The notes under the pieces: generated by a model | Database searches by the model: none | What the model saw: only the letters and a program-made list of their open reading frames with translations | What the model was told of the DNA's origin: nothing | Program-made: the position numbers and the translations under genes | Part shown: positions 53,900 to 64,000 of the stretch, in pieces | How the letters are laid out: every line of letters starts with the position of its first letter | Numbering within the stretch: the stretch's first letter is position 1 | NCBI GenBank assembly: GCA_003313425.1 | Contig: NHZP01000045.1 | Coordinates: 1 to 64,000, forward strand | Direction of reading: 5' to 3' | Origin: Pseudopyrenochaeta lycopersici | Lineage: Eukaryota; Ascomycota; Dothideomycetes; Pleosporales; Pseudopyrenochaetaceae | DNA: 64,000 bases

Positions 53900-56800
53900 G
53901 ATCTAAGTATAATAATAGGATAGCTGCGCGTAGTTAGCTGTGTTATATCTTTAGATAAATCCAAGTTTATAGGATAGTTAATCTCTATCTCTTATAACTA
54001 AATTACGTCTTAGTTAGGATTCTTAATAACTGTAAACTTATTATCTTAAGAGTTATTAAATTAAGCAGGCGGCGGTAAAAAGTTAGCCTTAACATCCTAT
54101 AACAATAGATCTTATAGCTTTGCGCGACCTTAATACTCCTAAGTAACCTTACTTTTATCTTAAGGTACCTACAGTTTAAGTCTCTATCCTAGGGTAGTGT
54201 TTCTAAATCGCGTGCTATTAAAGTCTATAAGTTAATAGTTACCTTTATCTTAGTTAGCATAAAAGACTTTATATAGTCCTAGCTATCTGCTCGCAAGCTT
54301 CTTATCTCTTAATATATTAATGTCTCTAGCTAAGTCCTACATTAGTATAAAGTTATTATCTTTAATTTCTTCTTAATAAATCTCCTTATAATTATCCTAA
54401 TATTCCTTCTTTTTACGTTATAGGCGCTTAGTTCTTAATACTACGTCCTTAAGAAATTAATCTCTTAAATCTAGCTGTATAGCTCGTACTGCTAACAACT
54501 AGCCTCTTAACGTTACTTATCTAAATAGTAATATTTACTATATTAGAAGAGTAAGCTTAATTAGAAGTACTAGATTCTAACTAGTAACTAACTAATAAGG
54601 AGAATATCTAGTCTAACTCTGCGTAGAAATTCTGTCTACCTATAATACTATTAGAAGATTATTAACCTAAGGTCTAGGAAGCTTTATAAGTACGTTATAT
54701 ATTAGCTTATAACTACCTTTAATTTTTCTTATAGCCTAAGGGTTATATACTAATACCTAGATCCTCCTAATATAATAAATCTTAGTAAGGGCTTTAACTA
54801 CCTTTCTAAAATTAGGCCCGCTGTCTATAGTAAGCGTCCTTATTATACTCTAGTAATATAAGATTTCCTTATATAGAAACTTAGCGATAGTAAATAACTT
54901 ATTATTAGCTATTACTCGTGCCTCTAGCTATCTACTAAGGTATTCTTATATAATTATAATAAATTTCTTTCCTTAATAATGCGGTATATAAATAACGTCT
55001 ATAGTAACTCGTGCCTCTAGCTATCTACTAAGGTATTCTTATATAATTATAATAAATTTCTTTCCTTAATAATGCGGTATATAAATAACGTCTATAGTAA
55101 CTCGTTCCTATAACGCGTAATAGTAGGTATTTGTTAGCATCTCTTACTTGCGACTTAATAATCTTTGCTAGCACTATTCGCATAATGCAATCGTGCGTTA
55201 CACCTCCTTATGTATCCTTTCCTACTAGTATTATTAAGTAAGTATTAAATAGACGCTATTTACTCCTCTATAACTAATCTGTTAATATATTTCTTATATA
55301 GCTATAGTCTTAAGATTAGGATTATCTATAACTTAATAAATAGCTATATTCCTTATAGACTTTTAGAAGAGATACTCTTCTCGCATAAAGAAATTTATCG
55401 CCCTCTTTTTCTATACTTAAAGTTATGCCCTTGTAAGGCCTTTAGGCTTCTTAAATCTTATTAAGAACTAAGTAATTACTTTAGACTTATCTAAGTATTA
55501 CTTATTTAGTACCCTACTTATCTTAGTAGGTAAGGTAAACTTAAGGTTAGCAATTACGTTTTTAATAAAATCTTTAAGGTTATCTTTAGTCTTGTCTAGC
55601 TGTTCCTATCCTTCTAGCTTTAGGTAACGTAATAATATATTAGTAATAACATTCTTCTTTCTAGGAATATACTTAATATTAAAGTCCTAAGTAAGGATAG
55701 CTGCGAGCCACCTGTTTTAGACTAACCTAGGGACGTTAGGCGATAATCTGTTAAGTTAATAAATAAGCGTCTAAGCGTCCGTTTTAATAGTAAAATGTTA
55801 TCTATATAGCTAGGTTCTGAATTTCTTTAACGCCCATAATACTACCTTACACTTAAGCTTTATTAAGTACTAGAGACTCTTAGCTTTTAACTAAATTATA
55901 CTTTTAAATTAATATAGGTGTCTCTTTCTATCTACTCTAATCTGTTCAAGAGACGCGCCTGCGCCTTCCTTGCTCGTATCTACTACTATAAAAAGCATAC
56001 CTCTATTCTTATAATTAGGACTTACTAACACTAGGGCTAAAGTAATGTATTACTTTAAGGTACGCATAGCCTCTTATTAAGCTTCCTGCTATGTCTATTT
56101 AACACTAGTCCTTATTAACTAGAATAGGGGCTTCGCGCGAATAGTAAAGCTAGGCACCTATATCCTGTAGTAGACACAGATACCTACAAACGCCCTTACT
56201 TCTTTTATATTTCTGCATTCTAGCTAATCTAGAATCTTAGCTACTTTCTATTAATCTAGATATCTCCCTTACGCAGTAACCTTATATCTAACTACCCCTA
56301 ATCTAGAGACTCCCTAATAATACTTCTTACTTAAAATTATAGCTCTAGCTCTTTCTACGTTAGCTAGAGCCCTGTCTAGCTGCTAAATATGTTCTAATAC
56401 ATATCTTCTTACTCTAGGAAATGCTTCTTCTCCTCTATAGTTAGTTTTAGGACTGCTAGCAGTAATATTATCTATAAAAGGAATAGTATGTAGCTAATAA
56501 TTCTTTATAATCTTTATAACTACTCGCTAAAAGACTGCAACTAAGTTAGTCGCGCCTTAAACTATTATATAGTATTAAAGTAAACTAACTAGCATATAAA
56601 AGGTAGTTATGTCTCTGCTGTCTAGATAAAGTATAATCTAGTTATATCCTAAGAATAGATCTATAAGAGATAGAATATAACATCTACTAAAACGCTTAGA
56701 GAATTTATCTACTGTTAGAGGCAGATTAGTATCCCTAAGAGATACTGTGTTTATATTAATTAACCTAAGTATTATCTAATAACTCTTATCCTTCTTTTTA

Positions 56801-58370
56801 ACTAGAAACTATAAGTTTCTGTACTAACTAGCGCATCTTTCTAGTACCCCTTAATTAAGTCTGTTATTAAACATTGTAACTACCTCTTCCTTAACAGCTC
56901 GCGCTATTAGGAATAATTTTTCTTACTAAGCTTTATATTTAATAGTCTGTATCTTATATAGAGGATATATATCCTTAATAATTTATCCTGTCTTAGAGAA
57001 AGTAAAGGCGATCGCGTCTTCTCTGTTTATTAATATTTTAATAAATAACTAAACTTCTAATTTTATTAACTTAGATCTAAACTTTTATAAAGCTAGCTTT
57101 TCTAGTGTTAATCTTATACCTTATAAGAATACTGTATATCTACACTTAAAAAAGTAATTAAAAGGTCTAATATTAGGAGGTCTTAGACTTTTTCTTAAGA
57201 GTTGCAGTTTAACAGCATATCGCTTCTAATCCTCACGCCTAAACTCCTTAATATCTAATACTACAGGAATATCTATAGGTTATACCTTATTAGCTACCCT
57301 CTTATATAGGGTATTAACCTAACTATCTGTGCACTTCCTTCTCTTTTCCTATTACGCCTAACAGTTAAGTTTACACATAACTAAAAAAGACTCTAATTCT
57401 CGCACTACTAAAAGATCCTTAGAGGCTCTAACTCTATAGCTTATTACTTACTTTACCTATTCTTTAAATTACTACTTATTATTAGTTATAATAATAGGTA
57501 AAAATTCGCTAAATCTAATAGAAGCTTTTATAAACTCAGCCTCCTAAATATACTTAACCTAAGTATAAAATAAATAAGATTCTAAACTAAAATATTATCC
57601 TAGGTATCTTCTACTTAAATCTAGACACTCCTCCCTAGAAAGGGTGTCTACTACATATTTTTCTTATCTTTAGGAGTTAGTACATAGTCTCTTAGATGCA
57701 GCAGAGCAGGATTAGAGGCTATAAAGATAGCGTTTCTGTCTCTATTCTTAGAAATAATCCTGCACGTAATCCTTCTATATATGTTATACTAAATTAATAA
57801 CTTTACTAAAGCGCACTAAGGTCTACCTAAAATTACTAATCTTATTAGGTTTTAAACAATCCTAAAGTAACTAATAATAGTTACCTCCCCTACTTTAACT
57901 AGGACACTCTACGCAGTTCCTATAAAAGGATTAGTACTTCTATTTATAGTAACTACTCTATCTTAATATAAGCTACCTTACTTATAGTCTTTATATGTAA
58001 GCTTTAATGCCTTAGCTGTACTATATCTTAAAAGGTTTATCTGTACGCTAGTATTAATAAGACACTTTACTGTATACCTATTAAATAAGGCCTAGCAGGT
58101 TAGAAGGTTATACTACACGTAAGCTATACCTATCTTCTTTTAAATTATTATAGCTTCTTATTTAGTAGGATTAACTAAAGCTTTATGCTAAGTATTATAT
58201 GTTCCTAGGGCCTTATACCTAGTTTAGGTATTAAAAGTCCTAAATTATATTAAGTTAAGCCCTAAATTTAGTCCTTTTTTAAGACTAACAGTCTCTAATT
58301 AATTTAATTTAACCTTTTCTTTATTAGAAAAATGCCTCTAAACATCCCTAATAACTTAGGTAGACGCAGG
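53900..58370 (-). pseudogene. pol of the 12.8-kb element, RIPed
   Basis: Minus-strand blocks in order: protease LINTSVQINLLR near 58050 (family DTGA/DSGA, Gly to Ser). Reverse transcriptase has IPFIDNITASSPKTNY near 56470, where FIDD is the catalytic pair and the second Asp is now Asn, followed by YVLEHIQQLDRALANVERA. RNase H is recognisable as MLFIVVDTSKEGAGASL near 55990. Integrase has DVIYIPHY near 55090 and 54990 (duplicated), LTIDSGPNFRKVVKALTK near 54810 and RTRYSPYQLVT. Order and motifs are those of Gypsy elements. Confidence 0.8.
54914..55099. repeat. Perfect 93-bp tandem duplication
   Basis: 54914..55006 and 55007..55099 are identical; 93 bp is 31 codons, so it repeats the first integrase catalytic strand in frame. 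Identity in an otherwise heavily mutated sequence means the duplication came after RIP, or is an assembly artefact. Confidence 0.9.
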
Positions 58371-58397
58371 GTTGTGCAAGGTAAGGCACTGCGGTGT

Positions 58398-58456
58398 TAG
58401 CTAATTAGGTTTTAGCAGGTCTTGCTTAGCTGACCTAGCGATTACTAATTAGCTAG
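58398..58456. repeat. 59-bp repeat with inverted ends, copy 2
   Basis: Partner of 53538..53596, same orientation. The two copies bracket the pol region. Confidence 0.6.
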
Positions 58457-58599
58457 CCGGCCTAATACTTAATTCTACAGCGTTTACGCTAGCTAACAAC
58501 GCAGTAGGCTTATTAATTACTTTTAATATATTTCTAACTTATTTTTAAAGCTAATATTAGCTTATAAGGTCCTTAAAAGTTACACTACGCACTTCCTAA

Positions 58600-60615
58600 T
58601 ATAGTATAGTAGTAGCGATATAGTTTAGATACAGGCCTAGTAACTAACAGAGCTCTGTGTTAGTAAGGCTGTTATTCTAGTTCTTCGTTTTCTTATTCTA
58701 ACTAATAAATTTAAGCTTAGCTTTTAAATCCTAAAAGCTTTTATTATTATCTAGAGGCTGTATAAGAGAGAATAGCTTATTATAGGCTTAGCTAGCGAAT
58801 AGAATTAGCTCTACTCGCTTAAATTCCTTAATATCTATTAGTTTGAATGCAGTATTGCCCCTTATAGCAGGCATATAATAGTCCTTAACTATAACTCGCT
58901 TTAGTTGCTTAGAATAAGGAGGTTTAGCAGGAGCTTGCTTCTAAACTTTACTCTGCCTAACTCTCTTAAGAACTAGATCTTTCCTAACATTCTAACGCGT
59001 TTAAGAACGTATTACTATATAAGTTAAGCTAGCATTTACTACTCCTTCCTTAAAAGCACCTAGAATAATGTCCTAAGATATAACCTTATTAAGGGTAAAA
59101 TACGCCTTAGTTAAGCCTCTTAGTAATATCCTAACGTTCTAAAAGTTTAGAAGATCCTTAGCTAGGCTTATAGCTGCCCTACTATATCTATCTTCTGTAA
59201 TTATATTTATATTAGGACTAACTACCTTCTGTTACTACACAGCTAGTAGTCTAAGCTTTTAATATTAAGTAGGCCTTAAGTCTACTCTATTAAACTTCTC
59301 TAGACATACTACTAACGCTAGCTAATCTAGAATATTATTAGTAACTCTATAATACTTCTAAATTTTCTATTTTAACTAATAGAGCTATAGTGTTTAGGGT
59401 GCAGTTCCTTAGATTTACTCTAACCTCTTATGTAAAGGACTAAAATAGTAAGTCTTATATCTAACTTCCCTGTTCTACTTAAAGCTAATATAGCTTATAT
59501 TCTCTAGTAATGTAACTAGGGAGGTTGCATATATTATAAGTGTTTTAATATTCACAGCCTTAGATAGTAATCGCGCCTTACTAAGGATTTAAGCTGCGAG
59601 GAGCCGTTGTTACGTAAGAGCTATTATTCCTTTCTAATAGTAGCTGCTTAGCATCATCTCTTAAGACGACTTGGCCGATGAAGTACGCGTAGGTAGCTAG
59701 GTTCCTCAGAATCTGACCTAGTTTGGGATAAACTATTATCTCGTTGACCTTAGCTAGGCTAATCTTCTAGTTGCTAAGGGCTGAAATAAGGTCTTGAACC
59801 TCTAGGTCTACACTAGGTAGAAGAGCAGGCCTAGCTTCCTCTTAAACTTTGCTTTTCTTATACTTATTAACTGCGTCTTTTAGCTGTTTAGCTGTTAATA
59901 TTTTCTTTTCTTAACCTAGGATCTAGTGTGTAAGCTTAGCCTCTCTTTCTGCATGGCTTAAGGATATCTGTTTTATCCCCTCTCTCTAGCAGTACACGCG
60001 CTTAAGATACGTATAAATCTTCTTAATATTAAAACTCTCTAGCTTATCTAGAATCAGCCCTTTATATATATAGATAAATATTATGTCCTAGTCTTCTCTT
60101 AGAAGGCCTCTAGTAAAAAAGAAGCTAGCCTCTGTCTTATGCAGCTAGCCTGTCTTAATGCAAGCGTTACTGTACGCTGTAAAGTTAGTTAAATACTTAG
60201 ATAGTCCTAGGAATTTTCTTAACGTCTTAGAAACATAGGTCTCTAGGAACGCTCGCGTTCCTATGCGTTAAGCTATATCTTAATTATGCTAATACTCTTT
60301 TATTACTTCTTAAAGCTTCTTCTAGTCTAGTGCCCTGTATAGCCTTATTTTCTTAATAAAGCTTCTGTATATAGTGTTACAGAAATCTAGAAGGATTCTT
60401 ATCTTTTAATAGTTATTATAGCCGCTATTATCTGCTTAGCGATTAAAGTTATCTAGGAACTTAGTAACGTCTTTTCCTATAAATAGAAAGTCTTTCCTCG
60501 CCGGCCTTATAGGCACAAGTACTTTACTAGTATCTATAGTGTGTTTCTTAATAACCTTAATAGCAGGCGTAAGATCTGATCTAAATGACAGCGAATCTAG
60601 TGTCGAGTCAGCCAT
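58600..60615 (-). pseudogene. gag of the 12.8-kb element, RIPed
   Basis: ATG at 60615 on the minus strand: MADSTLDSLSFRSDLTPAIK, then a KDFLFIGKDVTKFLDNFN block, the usual opening of a Gypsy gag, then LYRALDQKKL and further helical segments (ILTAKQLKDAVNKYKKSK, VVLRDDAKQLLLE). First stop after about 60 codons. The first part keeps more GC than the rest. Confidence 0.65.
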
Positions 60616-61204
60616 AAGGATAGCTAAAGGCTAAATCCTGAATAGGCTACTACAGCCCTTTAGTATAACTAAATAAGGAGACTGCAACTACTAGGCAGTT
60701 CCTTGCTAACGCTAATAATTAACTAAAATCTAATACTATACTACTTCTAGATTATTTCCTAATTATTTATAGTTATTCTTGTTTTTGTTTTCTATTATCT
60801 TATTCTTGTTCGTCTTCTTGTCCTACTACTACTAAGTTAGCTTCCGCTTATTATATAGGAAGTCTTAATTTGTTATAGCAAGATAATAAGGATACAGCCT
60901 TAACAGAGCTGGTCCCTGTCAAATCTTAGCTCCAAAAATGTAGAGGGGGTGGCCGCAACAGCGCTATCCCTCTTAAAGGTTCCGAAGGCTGGCCGCAACA
61001 GCGCCATCCCTCTCAAAGGTTCGTCAGGGTCAAACAGACACCCAGCTCTTTCTAGGTAATCCTATGATCTCTGTATCGCAATGTAGCGCTCTTATGTTTG
61101 TGTTTTCGACGTTGACAGTTCAATGCTATATAGGCTCTTTCTGCTCTTATTAGCTGTAGCCTAACTAGAACAGACTGTTGAGCCCCTTAGGCTTCGCCAT
61201 TATT

Positions 61205-61582
61205 TGTGGAGTTAACAAGGTAGTTCGGCACAATCCCGCAGTTCTGGTGTTGTGAATGAGAGGTAACGTTGGAATCAAACGTGCGTGAATAACAGGAGCA
61301 GCCCTGCCTGTGCAGTCTGCCAGAAACGAAGGTAAGTATGGAGCCTGATTAAAAGTAATAAACAAAATGGTCTGAAATCTCATTAAATTAACGTAGCTAA
61401 TGCACTAGCTACTTTGCAAAATCTCAGTTTTGAAGTAAATTATCGTAGTGTGTGGTGCATAGTGCATCACGTTTGGTGCATGATGTTGAGATCTCTCGCA
61501 TCTCCAAGTTTTATCACCAAATTTCGCTGACAAAGGAAACCCATTATCACCTGATTGCCCAGGTACCCTGTGCAACGGCACA
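61205..61582 (-). repeat. 5' LTR of the 12.8-kb element
   Basis: 378 bp, mostly unmutated, ending (minus strand) GTTAACTCCACA; then AATAATGGCGAAGCC, in which TGGCGAAGCC could be the primer-binding site. The leader to the gag start is about 590 bp and contains two 43-bp tandem units. Confidence 0.8.
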
Positions 61583-61589
61583 ATAGTAA

Positions 61590-64000
61590 CTAAGTAGATA
61601 ATCTCTTGCAGCTTATACGTTGACGAACTCCTTGACCTAGTTAGTGCGGCTGCTTAGGCATTTAAGAATAACGCGGCCCTTATAGCTAAATTTGGAGGTA
61701 TGCACTAGTTTAACGCCTAGTTTCCTATAGTTAAAGATATTAAGGACTATTAAGCTAAGTAAGGTAATAAGCTGCAATTAGCTACAAGCTACCTTAAGAG
61801 CTTATACAGGCCTCTTTTTAATTAGGTTATTAGTGTATATATAAGTTCGGTTATATACAGCTATTTAGGAGTTACTAACCTTATATTCCTCCTACAACAA
61901 GTTAAGATTACAGACCTCGCACTATACCTTAACACAGAACTTATCCTATAACTCTACGATCTAAAGAGGTATTAAGATAAGTTTGTAAACGTAACTAATA
62001 TTAGTAACACGAAAGTAACTCTGTAAATAATCCCTGCCTATATAACTTAGTTATAGGATAATAAGAACTTAAGGGCGTTAGCTACTAAGAACAGGGTCTA
62101 AAAAGGTAACACAGACGTTTATACTTATGCGCGCAAGAATAATAATAAGCACCTATTCTAGAAAGGAGTACTAAAATAGTTTAGAAAGCTTAAATATTTA
62201 AGTAAGACGCGCGCTAATATAGTTATAAAGGATAACTAATAGCTTATTAAATAAGGACTCTAGATGCATACGTACAGGCTTATTATCCCTTAGATTCGCG
62301 CTATTAAAGCCGCGAGATTAAGTAGGCGATTAAGCTAGTCCTCCTACCTAGGCAGCCTAGGAGTACAGTTACCTATTAAGCCTTAGTAACTCTGAAGTAG
62401 GTCGCGATTAATTAGGAGCTATTAGCATTCACAGCACGCGTCTATTAATAAGATTATCTAGTCCCCTTAACTTACTTCTTGTCTAGAGGCAGAACTAATC
62501 TAATTAAATAATATCAGGGCAACCTTAAGAAAAGATGTCGCATATCTAGGTAACTAATCACGATTAATGCCGTTAGCCCTAGGACTAATTAGCTTAAGGT
62601 AAACTCGCGCAGCTACTTAATTTAGAGACAGCTAAGCAGGGGCGCTTAAAGCGCTTAACGCGAACCTAGATATCCTAGAAAGTATTAAAGGGCAAGAAGA
62701 TTCTATTATTCTAGCTTTCGCCCTGCATACTTCTTATAGGTATAAGAATAAAGAATCTATTATAGGTAAGATACTTTTATAAATAAAGCTATATAGGAAG
62801 GTTAAGATCTAGAAGTAGTTTAAGCTCTTAGAGGAATAGTACCGCGAAACTGTTAACTACAGTTAACTATTAGATAAGCGAGGTAACTGCGTACCTAATC
62901 CTAATTAAGTCTATTACTTTTACTCTACCTATATTATATCTTACGTAGAGGTGTTCTATTACAGTATAAACTACTATTAGATCTAGGAAGTCTTACTTAT
63001 CTTATACCTCTATAAAGATAAGATTAGAGAATATTAAGCTAACCTAGTTATATAAGTCCTTTTTATAAAGTTACACTAAGGTAGCCGCACCTATAAGGAT
63101 CTTAAGAGCTACTAATATAGGCCTATTTAGACTGCACCTAATATTAACTAGGAAGTATTTATAGAGACGATAAAGCTTTAACCTTTAATTAATAAATTTA
63201 AACGAACAGGGAGCATTATCTGCGACGTCTTTAGCTAGATCTAGAAGGATAAGGAACTAGTTAAAATTATTAATAAAAGCTTTAAGATATACGACTACTA
63301 TACTCGCTAGATTAGTGGTAAAGATAATCTTAGTTAGGGACGTATAATGTATTACTTATTACCGCAGCAGCTAGTCCGCAGAGATCTTAAATATTACCTA
63401 ATCTATGCAGCTATTTAAAGGGAGCCTTATCTTATCTCGTACCTATACTACGCTAAATATGCAAAACTAGGTAATAAGACTTACTTCTGCTACGTTAATC
63501 TTAACATTGCTTAGGCAGTTTACTTTAGACGCAGGGTAGATATAATTTAAGGCAGTGTCTCTTTTAATAATAAGGACGAACATAACTGCACTAAGCTATT
63601 GCTAGGCTTCTATAATATTATTAATAGTTACTAAGAATAGCGTAAGAACTTAGGTTAAGATAATAGTATTGGGCTAATTAAATTATAGAGTAATACTACA
63701 TACTTCTTACAGGAACTAAGAGAGAAGTAGCCTAACATATAATAGATAAAGCAGCTATATAAATGAGGTGAGGTAAGGATTTTAGATCCACGCCTGCCTT
63801 ATAGCTTAACTAGACTATCTACTATTAAATAATAAACTGTGCTGCCTTAGTACGTAAAAGTTAATAACGACATAGAAACTATAGAGGTTCCTAAGATAGG
63901 CAGCTACTAATTAATTATAACTACTTATCAGCACCTTACTAAGGCCCTACGCACGCCCTCTAGTTACCTAAACAAATATAGAGGTATTAAATAGCCTTTC
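61590..64000 (+). pseudogene. Second relic of the unidentified large protein, cut at both ends
   Basis: Plus-strand translation gives AALIAKFGGMHQFNAQFPIV, then YPRKY-like basic blocks, YYFYSTYIISYVEVFYYS, PYLISYLYYAKYAKLGNKTY, FCYVNLNIA, GSVSFNNKDEHNCTKLLLGF, DPRLPYSLTRLSTIK and YVKVNNDIETIEVPKIGSY, the same series as in 49600..53480 but clearly diverged. RIP stops throughout. The left edge coincides with the outer edge of the LTR at 61582, so the LTR element may have inserted into or recombined with this copy; the right side leaves the window. Confidence 0.6.

Larger units (their letters stand above)
48803..61582 (-). mobile_element. 12.8-kb Gypsy-type LTR retrotransposon with a third large ORF
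   Basis: Two LTRs of exactly 378 bp (48803..49180 and 61205..61582), both TG..CA type on the minus strand. Minus-strand order: 5' LTR at the right, leader, gag (start 60615), protease, reverse transcriptase, RNase H, integrase, then a further ORF of over 1000 codons, then a polypurine tract (AAAGTAGGGGAGG) directly before the 3' LTR at the left. Flanking 5-mers (ACTAC and ATAGT) do not match, so either the target duplication is mutated or the ends have recombined. All coding parts are RIPed. Confidence 0.75.

Noticed and set aside
61165..61383. 72-codon minus-strand ORF
   Set aside because: Spans LTR and leader sequence of the 12.8-kb element; interrupted in the other copies.
1..64000. rRNA and tRNA genes
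   Set aside because: No conserved rRNA segments or cloverleaf with A/B boxes were recognised by eye; a tRNAscan run would be decisive.

Overview
The window looks like a chromosome segment of a filamentous ascomycete. Genes have short GT..AG introns with CTAAC/CTGAC-like branch sites. Fungal transposon families are present (Fot1/pogo-like, Tc1/mariner, hAT, Gypsy LTR, Tad-like LINE). Most of the DNA carries the mark of repeat-induced point mutation (RIP): TpA-rich, CpA-poor sequence in which recognisable proteins are full of TAG/TAA stops at former CAG/CAA/TGG codons. Species cannot be fixed from the sequence alone.

Layout. 0-9.2 kb is a base-balanced, gene-bearing block: a secreted repeat protein with dibasic sites (minus), a signal-peptide protein with one intron (plus), a small broken gene (minus), and a 1463-residue zinc-finger protein with a tyrosine-recombinase-like centre (minus). 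9.2-13.1 kb is RIP-degraded retroelement and transposase sequence with a hAT MITE. 13.5-17.3 kb is a second balanced island with a truncated LINE and a 519-residue relative of the C-terminal third of the 1463-residue protein. 17.3-22.1 kb holds nested TIR transposons. 22.2-23.5 kb is the RIP-destroyed PIWI half of an Argonaute gene, split by a solo LTR with a perfect target duplication. 23.6-28.2 kb has solo LTRs, RIPed sequence and a GC-rich low-complexity stretch. 28.2-29.3 kb is an F-box/ankyrin gene. 29.6-30.7 kb is a deleted pogo element.

31.0-38.8 kb is a complete Gypsy element (400-bp LTRs, 5-bp target duplication GTCTC) with a Tc1 element inside it. 38.8-44.8 kb has a LINE 3' end, a hAT MITE, a hAT transposase relic and a pogo element. 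44.9-45.8 kb is an apparently intact but highly divergent Rho-type GTPase gene. 46.1-64 kb is retroelement territory. It is dominated by a 12.8-kb minus-strand Gypsy-like element (two 378-bp LTRs) whose gag and pol are followed by a third large ORF in the env position; a second, plus-strand relative of that ORF runs off the right end.

How it fits together: this is a two-speed landscape. A few host-type genes survive in islands, RIP has silenced nearly every duplicated sequence, and some boundaries between mutated and unmutated DNA are sharp. The most interesting items are the zinc-finger/recombinase protein and its partial relative, the extra ORF in the LTR element, the dibasic repeat protein, the killed Argonaute paralogue and the substituted Rho GTPase. 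All assignments come from reading translations by eye; no database search was run.
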